Assembly (NCBI GenBank): GCA_049318685.1
Contig: JBMOFW010000001.1
Location: 1 to 55,073 of the forward strand
Direction: 5' to 3'
Origin: JAIXWP01 sp049318685
Lineage (GTDB): Bacteria; Bacteroidota; Bacteroidia; Flavobacteriales_D; Sanyastnellaceae
Length of the DNA stretch: 55,073 nucleotides
The position numbers were made by a program, and so were the translations under genes. The notes beneath the pieces are model-generated. The model ran no database searches. It was not told where the DNA came from and worked only from the letters and a program-made list of their open reading frames with translations. Of this stretch, positions 8,805-17,166 are shown in pieces (the stretch's first letter is position 1; the number at the start of each line of letters is the position of its first letter).

Positions 8805-9776
8805 ATGGCTAGAGTATTAACAGGAGTCCAAAGTACTGGCACACCGCACTTGGGAAACATTCTCGGGGCGATCAAACCGGCTATTGAAATGAGTAATCGC
8901 GCTGAAAACGAAGCGTTTTTGTTTATTGCCAATTTGCACTCTCTCACACAGATCAAGGATGCTGCTCTGCTTCGCGAATACACCTATTCCGTGGCGGCAA
9001 CATGGTTGGCTTGTGGATTTGATATTGAAAAAAACGTACTCTATCGTCAGAGCGATGTGCCACAAGTAACAGAGTTGACATGGTATTTGAGCTGCTTTAC
9101 GCCTTACCCTATGCTCGCCAACGCGCATAGCTTCAAAGACAAAGCCGACCGTTTAAGCGATGTAAATGCGGGTTTGTTTACCTATCCTGTGTTGATGGCC
9201 GCAGACATCATTTTGTATGATGCCAATGTTGTTCCTGTTGGAAAAGACCAATTGCAACACCTCGAAATTACCCGCGACATTGCCAGTACATTCAATCGCA
9301 TCATGGGCGATACCTTTGTGATTCCAGAATCAAGCATCAATGAAGAAACGAAATATGTGATTGGTACGGATGGTGAAAAGATGTCGAAATCGCGCAACAA
9401 CTTCATCAATATTTTTCTTCCTGAAAAAGAGTTGAAGGATGTGATCAATAAAAAAATTATCACCGACGCTACACCCCTCGAAGAGCCTAAAAATGCTGAA
9501 GAAAGTGTGGTGTATCAATTATACAAATTGGTAGCACCGACATCTCAGGCGGCAGAAATGAAAGCCAAGCTGGAAGCTGGTGGTTATGGTTGGGGTCACG
9601 CCAAAAAGGACTTGTTGGAAGCTATACTCATCGCATTTACCAAAGAGCGCGAATTGTACAATCACTACATGAACAATTTGGGTGAGCTCGATGAAAAATT
9701 GATGATCGGTGCCCACAAAGCCGCCCAAACGGCCGACGCCGTCCTCGCCCGCGTCCGCGAGAAAGTAGGGTATTGA
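8805..9776 (+). CDS. trpS: Tryptophan--tRNA ligase
   Basis: A class I synthetase charging tRNA-Trp; 323 residues, within the usual 320-340. The HIGH-type signature is TPHLGN (residues 13-18) and the KMSKS loop is EKMSKSRNNF (about 190-199). The tryptophan pocket segment DIILYDANVVPVGKDQLQH is intact. The start MARVLTGVQSTG is chosen because it is the canonical TrpRS N-terminus and follows the TATCTTTG element; the frame remains open upstream only through heptamer array A. It is a single gene, convergent with the amidohydrolase pair. Confidence 0.98.
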   Translation: MARVLTGVQSTGTPHLGNILGAIKPAIEMSNRAENEAFLFIANLHSLTQIKDAALLREYTYSVAATWLACGFDIEKNVLYRQSDVPQVTELTWYLSCFTPYPMLANAHSFKDKADRLSDVNAGLFTYPVLMAADIILYDANVVPVGKDQLQHLEITRDIASTFNRIMGDTFVIPESSINEETKYVIGTDGEKMSKSRNNFINIFLPEKELKDVINKKIITDATPLEEPKNAEESVVYQLYKLVAPTSQAAEMKAKLEAGGYGWGHAKKDLLEAILIAFTKERELYNHYMNNLGELDEKLMIGAHKAAQTADAVLARVREKVGY

Positions 9777-9786
9777 AATATTTGTT

Positions 9787-11079
9787 TTAGCGATTTAGAT
9801 AGCGCTCGTAAAGCATCTTCTGTTTGTTGGTCAAATTGATCAGGCGTCCTTGAATAAAGGCGTAGATCACATCATTGGTGCGCATATCCAACGCGTCGCC
9901 TGTGCTGATAAACAATGTAGCGTCTTTTCCTGATTCCAAGCTTCCACAAGTTGAATCGATGCCCAACAAACGCGCAGGAGCCAAGGTGAGCGACTCTACG
10001 GCTTTTTCATAAGGCAATCCATACGCCACTGCAGTGCCGGCATAAAAAGGCAAATTCCGAGTGCCCATGCGCTCCATATCACCCTCATTTTGCAAACAAA
10101 AATCAACTCCCGCTGCAGCGAGCATCCCTGGCAATTTAAACGGCAAATTCACATCTTCTCCTTCCATCATGGGCAATGAATGCAATCGACGCAACATCAC
10201 ACCAACGCCTGCTGCTTTCAATTCATCCGCTATCATCCAAGCATCGTATCCGCCAACAACAACCATCCTTGGAATATTCATTTCTTTCTTGAATCGCAGC
10301 GCCTCGCCAATGGCCTTTACATCGTCTGCATGAACGTAGAGTGTTTTTGTATTATCAAATACACCGCGCAATCCTTCAAAACGCACTTCTGTCACCGCGG
10401 GCTTTTCCACTTTGCAATAGGCTCTGGCTTCTGAAAAGAAGGTTTGTATCTCCATCAATTGCTGATCGTACGTCTTCACCTTTTCTATAGCTACTTTGCC
10501 TTTGTCAAAATGACGGTGGTAAACTTGTGGCCAATTCAAATGAATGCCATCGTCTTCACGAATGATGGCATCTTCCCAGTTCCATGCGTCAAACTGCATC
10601 ACGCTCGATTGTCCGCTAATGATTCCACCGCGCGGGGTGATTTGTCCCATCAACACTCCATTGCTTCGCACCGTAGGTATGACCTCTGAATCGGTATTAA
10701 ACGCGATAGCCGAACGAACGCTCGGTTTGAATGTCCCTACTTCGGCGACATCATTCTGTGCACGCACCGCATCGATATCATGCAACCCCAATGTGCTATT
10801 GGTCGCAATGAATCCGGGATATACATGCATACTGTCTGCATGAATTACGGTATCATACTTCGTCATATCCAAACGAACCAATCGCGCATCGGCAATCAGA
10901 TCAATTTTTCCATTGGTAAAACCCAATACACAATTCTCGATCACTTCTCCATTGCCCACGTGCGCTGTGGCGTTCATGATCAAGATGCGCTTGGATTGTT
11001 GGGCTGCCGGTGCGGGATTGTTTTGGGCGTTCCCCACCAATGCGCTGATCACCAATATCAATGCTATAATGTTCTTCAT
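9787..11079 (-). CDS. Secreted amidohydrolase-like protein, likely lacking the N-terminal metal site
   Basis: A 430-residue protein with an N-terminal signal sequence (MKNIIALILVISALVGNAQ) and an amidohydrolase-superfamily layout: the flanking beta-sandwich start (ILIMNATAHVGNGEVIENC), a TIM-barrel-like centre and the C-terminal return to the sandwich (PARLLGIDSTCGSLESGKDATLFIST, then VIYAFIQGRLI). The position where active members have HxH is HVYPGFIATNSTLGLHD, with no HxH, so hydrolytic activity is doubtful. The gene lies 12 nt after a double-length relative and was probably expressed with it. An imidazolonepropionase-like fold is known for the family; the role here is not known. Confidence 0.82.
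   Translation of the reverse strand: MKNIIALILVISALVGNAQNNPAPAAQQSKRILIMNATAHVGNGEVIENCVLGFTNGKIDLIADARLVRLDMTKYDTVIHADSMHVYPGFIATNSTLGLHDIDAVRAQNDVAEVGTFKPSVRSAIAFNTDSEVIPTVRSNGVLMGQITPRGGIISGQSSVMQFDAWNWEDAIIREDDGIHLNWPQVYHRHFDKGKVAIEKVKTYDQQLMEIQTFFSEARAYCKVEKPAVTEVRFEGLRGVFDNTKTLYVHADDVKAIGEALRFKKEMNIPRMVVVGGYDAWMIADELKAAGVGVMLRRLHSLPMMEGEDVNLPFKLPGMLAAAGVDFCLQNEGDMERMGTRNLPFYAGTAVAYGLPYEKAVESLTLAPARLLGIDSTCGSLESGKDATLFISTGDALDMRTNDVIYAFIQGRLINLTNKQKMLYERYLNR
10709..10726. repeat. Near-match to the 18-bp palindrome (first base differs)
   Basis: GCCGAACGAACGCTCGGT keeps the N8 spacing and the YRWWYR core with one mismatch in the outer half-site. It lies inside the amidohydrolase-like gene. 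Confidence 0.45.
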
Positions 11080-11091
11080 CTTTTCTACAAG

Positions 11092-14000
11092 TTAGTGGTT
11101 AAAGACTCCCATTCCGGTGGCATCCATCGTATCGCAATGGAAGTGCTTTTGCGACTTGAATACGGGTTGAACTACCGGCTCTCCCGCGTTTTTCGCATCC
11201 AGCATTTTTCGAATAATGCGGGCACGTTCTTGCTCCATCCAAAGCAACAAGCCTTGTTCCGCTTCCATGTCGTAGTAGCAAATGCCATCCACATAGGTGC
11301 GTTTGGCCCGTGCGTAAATGCTCATCGGATGGGTCGTCCAAATCACGATATCGGCATCTTTACCGGCTTTTAATGAACCCATGCGTTGATCCAAGTGAAG
11401 CATTTTCGCCGGATTCAACGTGACAAATTTCCAAGCTTCTTCTTCCGGAACACCACCATACTTCACAGCTTTGGCGGCCTCTTGGTTAAGACGACGTGCC
11501 ATTTCTGCATCATCACTATTGAAGGCCACGGTCAAACTATCACGCCACATCAATGCCCCATTATAAGGAATGGCATCCTTGACTTCCATTTTATACGCCC
11601 ACCAGTCGCTGAATGTGGAGGCGGCAGCGCCATGTTCGCGCATTTTATCCGACAACTTATATCCTTCGAGAATATGCGTAAACGTGTTGATGCGGAAGCC
11701 CATACTATCCGCCACGTGCATCAACATATTGATTTCACTTTGCACGTAACTGTGACACGTAATGAATCTTCTATGTTCGAGGATTTCGGCCAAAGCATCC
11801 AATTCTAAATCGCGGCGCGGAGCTACAGCCAGAGCCATTCCTTTTTTAGCTTGTCCGGGCGATGCCCCAAAGTAGGCTTTCCACGCAGCCGCATATTCAC
11901 GTGCACGAATAAAATGATCGTAATACACTTGCTCCACGCCCATGCGGGTTTGCGGAAAACGCGTGGTATTGAAATCTCCCCAATTGCTCTGCTTCACGTT
12001 TTCACCCAAAGCAAACTTGATAAATCCATCTGCTCCAGCGATGAGCATTTCATCGGCGCTTGCACCCCAACGCAATTTGATCATCGCACTCTGACCGCCA
12101 ATCGGGTTGGCGCTACCGTGCAACAATTGCGAAGCCACCACACCACCACTCAATTGGCGATAAATATCAATATCCTCCGGCCAAATCACACTGGCTTCTT
12201 TCACCTCTGCACTGCTGGCCTGTGAACCTTCATTCACACTTTCCAGCGCGATGTGGCTATGCTCATCGATGATTCCACACGTCACGTGCAAACCTGTTCC
12301 ATCGATCACTTCTACGTCCTTATATGGCGCGGCATTGACCGATTTTCCTACACCCACAATTTTTCCTGCAGAAATCAATATTTCCCCATTTTCAATGATG
12401 CCTTCTTCTTCATTTGTCCAGATTGTCGCATTGCGCACCAATACGGTTTTGGCCACAGGCTTTTGTTCCCAACCAAAAGCGGTAAATGGATAAATCATTT
12501 TTCCCATCACCTCCGGTTGCTTCTTTTCTGCCTTCTCTTTCTCCTTGGTAGCAGCTGTTGATGACTTCACCGCACGCAATGAAGCTTCCGCCTTGGCTCC
12601 AGCGCCATCTTCCATCCATCCCGTCCACTGTCCTTCCAATTTCCATCCGGAAAATAAACGCAATCCCATGTCCTTGGCCGCAGAATCGGGCTTCAAGGTC
12701 ATGTTCATGAACATCATGTCTGTATTGTACTTCACCGAAAAGGTTAACGAGTCGACTTGGCCATTTTGCTCGCGCAATACAAGCGCGGAATTTTTGCCCT
12801 TTTCACCATCCTCTAAATGTATCTTGAACACTACATTAGCAGATTCAAGCACATAATCACCGGCAATACTCTCTTTCTCCGGCTTACTTACTTCAAAGCG
12901 ATCACCATCTACCCAACTCTCCAAGATCTTGGATTCATCGTTGAAAATATTGCCGGTGGCGATAAAGAAATTCGCTCTAAACCCTTTTTTCAACTGACCG
13001 AGCGTTTGTTCGGTTCCGATCAGTTTGGCCGGAGCCGTAGTCAATGCCGCCAATGCATCTTGTTCTGACAACCCATACAATACAGCCTTTCTCAAGTTGG
13101 GTAGAAAGTCTTTTTTCTCCATCAAATCACTGGCGGTAAAAACAAATGGAATGCCCGCCTGTCGCAACATGGCTGCATTGGCTGGCGCCATTTCCCAATG
13201 TTTCAATTCTCCCAAATCAACCCATCGTGCCGTCAGCGGATCGCTTACATCATAGGCTTTTGGAAAATTCAATGGGACAATCATTGTTCCACCGGTCTTG
13301 CGCATTTCGTCGATGCGTTGATACTCATTTCCGGCTGTTTTGAAAACATATTGCACACCAAATTCATCACCCACTTTGTCGGCACGGAGTACATTCCATT
13401 TGTTGCCAGCATCAAAAATGGCTAAGCCCTTTCGCTGTGCTGCGAAGGCCTCTAAGGACAGATTGCGTTCCTCTTTTTTACCTTCTCGGGCATACCATTC
13501 TGCATCATAATAGGTTTGACGCAATAAAGCGATACTACCCATCAACGAAGACGGATAATCCTGTTGACTAGTCCCTTTATTAAAACTGTAAAAAGCACCA
13601 ATTTTATTCTGATAAAGCTGTGTTTGATCCTTGACACCAAGGCCAACCAAGGCTCCGGTACCGCGCGCTATGCCATCTTGCATGTGCGTCAATACCGCTC
13701 CAAATCCAATTCCGCGATACTCTGCCGCTTGCTCTTCATTGGTGGTAAATACCATACCTGCGTCCTGATCTGCTTTGATCGCTTCATTCCATCCAAAGGC
13801 CCCTTTGCGGTTGCTTTCTGTTTGCGCTCTTCGCCATTCGCGCTGAGCGGGTGGAGTTTTCGGCATACCATATCCAGAGTACACATCAATAAATGAAGGA
13901 TAGATGTATTGCCCGTGAAGATCATAGACTGCAGCATTGGTGGGAATAGCAACACCCGCTCCGGCGGCAATCACATACCCTTTTTCGATAACCAACGTGG

Positions 14001-14157
14001 CATCTTGAATCACTGTGGTAGGATCGACCACCAAGGTAGCATGGGTAAAGGCCACAGCCGTCACCTCTTTCGGTCGAACACCATTGTAAGGAAATGTTTC
14101 CTGTGCCTGTGCCAATACACTTATACAAAGGAATAGCAGTGCAAGAATTTTTTGCAT
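11092..14157 (-). CDS. Secreted tandem (two-module) amidohydrolase
   Basis: A 1021-residue protein with signal peptide MQKILALLFLCISVLAQAQ and two amidohydrolase-superfamily modules joined by an Ala/Lys/Glu-rich linker (around SSTAATKEKEKAEKKQPEVM). Module 1 (about 25-440) shows the same degenerate site as its neighbour (YPSFIDVYSGYG, no HxH). Module 2 (about 615-1000) keeps metal ligands: HxH in IIDEHSHIALE, His in ITCHSY and in FTHILEG, and an Asp in AFNSDDAEM. So one active and one degenerate module seem fused. The start at MQKIL was chosen because it begins the signal peptide. It lies 30 nt after nfu. A periplasmic or secreted dipeptidase or cyclic-amide hydrolase is possible; the substrate is unknown. 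Confidence 0.85.
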   Translation of the reverse strand: MQKILALLFLCISVLAQAQETFPYNGVRPKEVTAVAFTHATLVVDPTTVIQDATLVIEKGYVIAAGAGVAIPTNAAVYDLHGQYIYPSFIDVYSGYGMPKTPPAQREWRRAQTESNRKGAFGWNEAIKADQDAGMVFTTNEEQAAEYRGIGFGAVLTHMQDGIARGTGALVGLGVKDQTQLYQNKIGAFYSFNKGTSQQDYPSSLMGSIALLRQTYYDAEWYAREGKKEERNLSLEAFAAQRKGLAIFDAGNKWNVLRADKVGDEFGVQYVFKTAGNEYQRIDEMRKTGGTMIVPLNFPKAYDVSDPLTARWVDLGELKHWEMAPANAAMLRQAGIPFVFTASDLMEKKDFLPNLRKAVLYGLSEQDALAALTTAPAKLIGTEQTLGQLKKGFRANFFIATGNIFNDESKILESWVDGDRFEVSKPEKESIAGDYVLESANVVFKIHLEDGEKGKNSALVLREQNGQVDSLTFSVKYNTDMMFMNMTLKPDSAAKDMGLRLFSGWKLEGQWTGWMEDGAGAKAEASLRAVKSSTAATKEKEKAEKKQPEVMGKMIYPFTAFGWEQKPVAKTVLVRNATIWTNEEEGIIENGEILISAGKIVGVGKSVNAAPYKDVEVIDGTGLHVTCGIIDEHSHIALESVNEGSQASSAEVKEASVIWPEDIDIYRQLSGGVVASQLLHGSANPIGGQSAMIKLRWGASADEMLIAGADGFIKFALGENVKQSNWGDFNTTRFPQTRMGVEQVYYDHFIRAREYAAAWKAYFGASPGQAKKGMALAVAPRRDLELDALAEILEHRRFITCHSYVQSEINMLMHVADSMGFRINTFTHILEGYKLSDKMREHGAAASTFSDWWAYKMEVKDAIPYNGALMWRDSLTVAFNSDDAEMARRLNQEAAKAVKYGGVPEEEAWKFVTLNPAKMLHLDQRMGSLKAGKDADIVIWTTHPMSIYARAKRTYVDGICYYDMEAEQGLLLWMEQERARIIRKMLDAKNAGEPVVQPVFKSQKHFHCDTMDATGMGVFNH
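12997..13014. repeat. Dispersed 18-bp palindrome, copy 2 (ACCGAGCGTTTGTTCGGT)
   Basis: An exact match inside module 1 of the tandem amidohydrolase gene. The same 18 bp recur at 54882-54899 in the unrelated TonB receptor gene, both encoding T-E-Q-T-L-G on the minus strand. Confidence 0.7.
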
Positions 14158-14187
14158 GAATAGAGATACTAGAAAGTTCGAATACAA

Positions 14188-14823
14188 TTATACGGCTTCT
14201 GCCACAACTTCCTCAACTACATCTGGAAGTTTGGCTTTGAGCAAATTCTCAATACCACCTTTCAACGTGGCGGTGCTGCTCGGACAACCGCTGCAAGAGC
14301 CCTTCATTTGGACATACACTTTTTTGTCTTTGTAGGCCATGAAGTCAATGGCACCGCCATCTTGCTCCACCGCAGGACGAACGAATTCATCGAGTAAAAA
14401 ACGAATCTCATCATCATAGGGTGAAGGTTCCATTTGACTGTAATCAGTCGCCTGACGCGGGGCACCCAAATCTACAGGATCTATTTCGGGACGGCGATTG
14501 AGCAATTCAGCCGGAACCGCAGTCACACAAATTTCATTATCCATCAACCACTCGCGGATATACTCGCGCAATTGCATCACAATCATTTCCCATCCCAAGG
14601 ATTCATCTTTGGAAACAGTAACGAAATTGCCACTAACAAAAACACTCGTCACAAAAGGAAAATTGAACAACTCTTCGGCCAAGGGAGAAGAATTCTTTGC
14701 TTCATTTTTCGAGCGATATTCCACTTGCAAACCACCGCTCACTAGAGCGCGATCCGCGACAAATTTCATGGCTGCCGGATTTGGAGTCATCTCGGCATAG
14801 ACAGAGGTAGGTATTTTTTTCAT
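14188..14823 (-). CDS. NifU-like Fe-S scaffold/carrier protein (Nfu)
   Basis: A 211-residue two-domain Nfu protein. The N-terminal Nfu_N domain has YAEMTPNPAAMKFV and the C-terminal NifU domain carries the cluster-binding CxxC as GSCSGCPSSTATLKGGIENLL (about residues 180-200). It binds and delivers [4Fe-4S] clusters to apoproteins in the cytoplasm. The start MKKIPTSVYAEM is chosen because residues encoded further upstream come from heptamer array B and are not Nfu-like. It is the first gene of the unit containing the amidohydrolases, though a functional link is not obvious. Confidence 0.9.
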   Translation of the reverse strand: MKKIPTSVYAEMTPNPAAMKFVADRALVSGGLQVEYRSKNEAKNSSPLAEELFNFPFVTSVFVSGNFVTVSKDESLGWEMIVMQLREYIREWLMDNEICVTAVPAELLNRRPEIDPVDLGAPRQATDYSQMEPSPYDDEIRFLLDEFVRPAVEQDGGAIDFMAYKDKKVYVQMKGSCSGCPSSTATLKGGIENLLKAKLPDVVEEVVAEAV

Positions 14824-14827
14824 AGTC

Positions 14828-14862
14828 ACTGGCTTCAGGCTGCAAGCTTCAGGCTGCAAGCA
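14828..14862. repeat. Heptamer array B (5 units, minus-strand consensus AGCCTGA)
   Basis: Five 7-mers alternate TCAGGCT and GCAAGCT on the plus strand, just upstream of the nfu start codon. The array would form part of the nfu 5' leader. The unit is a rotation of the array A unit. Confidence 0.75.
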
Positions 14863-14896
14863 TTGGGTTGTATTTTATATGTTTATTCTTTCAAAC

Positions 14897-14917
14897 AGTA
14901 ACTAGTAACTAGTTTTT
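14897..14917. repeat. Heptamer array C (AGTAACT x2 plus a partial unit)
   Basis: AGTAACT AGTAACT is followed by AGTTTTT in the same phase. The stop codon TAG of the S24 repressor gene (14909-14911, minus strand) falls inside the array. Short, but the two full units are identical. Confidence 0.5.
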
Positions 14918-15511
14918 CGACAGTGTCGCTACCGTTTTCCAAATTTCTCGAATCGTGCGCAATTCGATACTGTATGGAGCATAAAACTTATTATCGGAGA
15001 TTAAGTTCGCAAAAACCCCTTCAACTTGAACTCGTTTGTAAACTATGCCTTCATCGGTGATGACCACATGCGGCTGTCCAGAGCGAATTTCAGACAGTTG
15101 ATTCAATTTCTCTGCAATCACATAGGCTCCGTCTTCCAATGGGTGCATGCTATCGCCACTGATTTGAAACACGCGCATATCGCTGCGCAAAGGCATATCT
15201 GTACCCGACAGGTCCATGGTGGGCAATGAGTCGATAAATTCAGGATCGCTATAGCCATGCAAATAGCCCGCTGCGGCGCGCACGGGCACAATAGGGATGC
15301 GTCGACCATCCATTTTTTTTCCAACCAAATAGTCGATTGAGGTATCGAACAAAGTGGCCATTTTTTGCAACAATTCGATGGATGGTTCGGCGCGTTGCTC
15401 TTCGTAAGCGCCAATTACCGGGCGTTTCACACCAAGCTTTTCTGCCAAATCATTCTGCGTCAAACCATATCGTTTTCGCAGCACTTTCATATTTCCCGAC
15501 AACTCAGACAT
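14909..15511 (-). CDS. XRE-type HTH / S24 peptidase repressor (LexA/CI-like)
   Basis: A 200-residue transcription regulator. The N-terminal HTH_3 domain (residues 8-63, with YGLTQNDLAEKLGVKRPVIGAYE) is followed by an S24/LexA-type autoprotease domain. A cleavage-type Ala-Gly bond is seen at A81-G82 (VRAAAGYL), the catalytic Ser at S121 (ISGDSMHPL) and the general-base Lys at K159 (GIVYKRV). The Ser-Lys spacing of 38 is close to that of LexA. It is divergent from the hydrolase-SRAP-dnaE genes. RecA-stimulated self-cleavage and control of that damage cassette is the likely role, but this is inference from fold and position. It has its own TATCTTCG element 4 nt before the ATG. Confidence 0.9.
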   Translation of the reverse strand: MSELSGNMKVLRKRYGLTQNDLAEKLGVKRPVIGAYEEQRAEPSIELLQKMATLFDTSIDYLVGKKMDGRRIPIVPVRAAAGYLHGYSDPEFIDSLPTMDLSGTDMPLRSDMRVFQISGDSMHPLEDGAYVIAEKLNQLSEIRSGQPHVVITDEGIVYKRVQVEGVFANLISDNKFYAPYSIELRTIREIWKTVATLSKN

Positions 15512-15515
15512 GAAG

Positions 15516-15523
15516 CGAAGATA
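15516..15523 (-). promoter_or_regulatory. TATCTTCG promoter element of the S24 repressor
   Basis: A TAnnTTTG variant (TTCG) on the minus strand, exactly 4 nt before the repressor ATG. With the matching element at 15581-15588 it makes an inverted pair (GCGAAGATA...TATCTTCGC) flanking the divergent gap. Confidence 0.5.
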
Positions 15524-15580
15524 CTATGACAAGTCAAGCCGATGAAAAATGAAGTGTGAAGATTTTTTAACGTGAACGAT

Positions 15581-15588
15581 TATCTTCG
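15581..15588 (+). promoter_or_regulatory. TATCTTCG promoter element of the alpha/beta hydrolase
   Basis: The mirror-image counterpart of 15516-15523, exactly 4 nt before the ATG at 15593. A short run of TGAA-starting 7-mers (15543-15563) lies between the two elements. Confidence 0.5.
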
Positions 15589-15592
15589 CCCA

Positions 15593-16333
15593 ATGACTCA
15601 TCTTGTATTTCTTCATGGATTTTTAGAAGACGCTTCGATGTGGCAGCCGGTGCTCGACCGGGTGTCGAAATCGGGGTATCGCATTCATCTCCCTGAATTG
15701 CCGGGGCACGGCAAGAATAAGACTTTGTCTGCGGCTTATACCATGGACGAATGGGTAGAAAACATCATGAGTCAATTGGATATTCCAGCAGATGAGCCCT
15801 TTATATTTATTGGGCACTCCATGGGAGGGTATGTTGGTGCTTCGTTGGCCATGCGCTATGGACAGCGCATCAAAGCATTTTGTGCGTTTCATTCTCGGAT
15901 TGGCGATGATCCTGAAGAAAAAAAAGAAAATCGTCTTCGCGCCATAGAAGCGGCCAAAGAAAACCGCGAACGCTATATCCGTATGATGGTTTCAGGGATT
16001 TTTCATCCTCAATTTCATGTGCATCATCAGGATAAAATTGACAAGCAGATTGACATCGCACTCTCTGTAAATATCGACACCATCGAAGCTTCACACACGG
16101 TGATGCGCGGGCGACCCAATGCCATTGCCGCATTTCAAGAGCGCAATTTTCCGTTGTTTTATTTTTTGGGAGATCAAGACAGTGCGTTGCCGAAAGAGAA
16201 TATGGATGAAGAAATAGCACAACTTCCCGGAGCGGCAGTTCTTTTCGCCCACCACACAGGCCATATGGGTTACATAGAGTGTCCGCATGTTGCCGGAGAA
16301 TTTATCCAGCGCATGCTTCGATCAATCATGTAA
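15593..16333 (+). CDS. Alpha/beta hydrolase
   Basis: A 246-residue cytoplasmic alpha/beta-fold hydrolase. The oxyanion-hole segment is LVFLHGFLED near the N-terminus, the nucleophile elbow is FIGHSMGGYVGA (Ser at about 86), and the C-terminal acid and base are in LGDQDSALP and HHTGHMGYIE. It has no secretion signal. The start MTHLVFLHGF is chosen because it follows the TATCTTCG element and matches the usual N-terminus. It is oriented with SRAP and dnaE but separated from SRAP by 24 nt carrying another promoter element. The substrate cannot be predicted; esterase or haloperoxidase-like annotations are both possible. Confidence 0.88.
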   Translation: MTHLVFLHGFLEDASMWQPVLDRVSKSGYRIHLPELPGHGKNKTLSAAYTMDEWVENIMSQLDIPADEPFIFIGHSMGGYVGASLAMRYGQRIKAFCAFHSRIGDDPEEKKENRLRAIEAAKENRERYIRMMVSGIFHPQFHVHHQDKIDKQIDIALSVNIDTIEASHTVMRGRPNAIAAFQERNFPLFYFLGDQDSALPKENMDEEIAQLPGAAVLFAHHTGHMGYIECPHVAGEFIQRMLRSIM

Positions 16334-16345
16334 GGATCAATTCCC

Positions 16346-16353
16346 TAAATTCG
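16346..16353 (+). promoter_or_regulatory. TAAATTCG promoter element of the SRAP gene
   Basis: A TAnnTTYG-type element exactly 4 nt before the SRAP ATG at 16358, the same spacing as in five other genes of this window. Confidence 0.45.
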
Positions 16354-16357
16354 CTTT

Positions 16358-17164
16358 ATGTGCGGACGATATGCAACTGTAACGAAGATCAAGGAGATCG
16401 AGAAAAAATTTGGCGTAACTGCCAAACCGGGCGTGGTATTCGAACCCCACACCAATATCGGCCCCGGACAATTGGCGCTGGTCATCACCTCTGATCAGCC
16501 ACAAGCGCTCGACCTCATGCGCTTCGGACTCACACCCCATTGGGCCAAAAAGCCGATGCTATTTATCAACGCCCGTTCTGAAGGTGATCACAACCCAGAC
16601 GACGTAGAACATTACACCGGAGCCAAAGGCATTCTCGAAAAACCTTCTTTTCGCAAACCCATCCGCAGCCAGCGCTGTGTGATCATCGCCGATTGTTTTT
16701 ACGAAGGACCAAAAGACATTGGATTGTCCAAACCTTATTGCGTCTATATGCGCAATGGCGAACGCCCCTTTGCTATGGCAGGTATCTGGGACCAATGGGT
16801 CAATACCAATACAGGGGAAATCATCCGCTCCTTTGCCATTGTCACTACCGCCGCCAATTCCGTATTGCGCAAACTGGGCCACCATAGGTCGCCACTCATT
16901 TTAGACAAAGGCATGGACAAAGTATGGCTAGATATCAAAACGCCCCTCAGTGAAATCACCGCGCTGATGCGCACTCCTCTGGCAGAATGGATGAATGCCT
17001 ACCCGGTAGATCCCGCCATGAAAAATCCACGTGCGATCGGTATGGAATTGCTTCGTCCGACCGGCGAACGAATTGAACCAGAATTCGACTACGAGATCTA
17101 CCATGAGCTGGAAATGTTTGGCATGGGTGAAACGCGCGCCCGAAAGCGCCGAGAAGAGGAGTAA
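16358..17164 (+). CDS. yedK: SOS response-associated peptidase (SRAP, YedK/HMCES family)
   Basis: A 268-residue SRAP protein that shields abasic sites in single-stranded DNA by a covalent thiazolidine link through Cys2. The invariant MCGRYA start exposes Cys2 after Met removal. Other family positions are visible: the Asn in INARSE, the Glu in CFYEGPKD and the His in LGHHRSPLIL. Length is somewhat above the E. coli protein. The stop is 2 nt before the dnaE start, so the two are co-transcribed. Association of SRAP genes with error-prone polymerases and LexA-type regulators is known in bacteria, which supports a DNA-damage role for this cluster. Confidence 0.93.
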   Translation: MCGRYATVTKIKEIEKKFGVTAKPGVVFEPHTNIGPGQLALVITSDQPQALDLMRFGLTPHWAKKPMLFINARSEGDHNPDDVEHYTGAKGILEKPSFRKPIRSQRCVIIADCFYEGPKDIGLSKPYCVYMRNGERPFAMAGIWDQWVNTNTGEIIRSFAIVTTAANSVLRKLGHHRSPLILDKGMDKVWLDIKTPLSEITALMRTPLAEWMNAYPVDPAMKNPRAIGMELLRPTGERIEPEFDYEIYHELEMFGMGETRARKRREEE

Positions 17165-17166
17165 TC

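Noticed and set aside
10780..11373. Plus-strand frame of 197 codons across the two amidohydrolase genes
   Set aside because: Antisense to both genes, rich in His, Cys and Arg in an unstructured way, and without family motifs.
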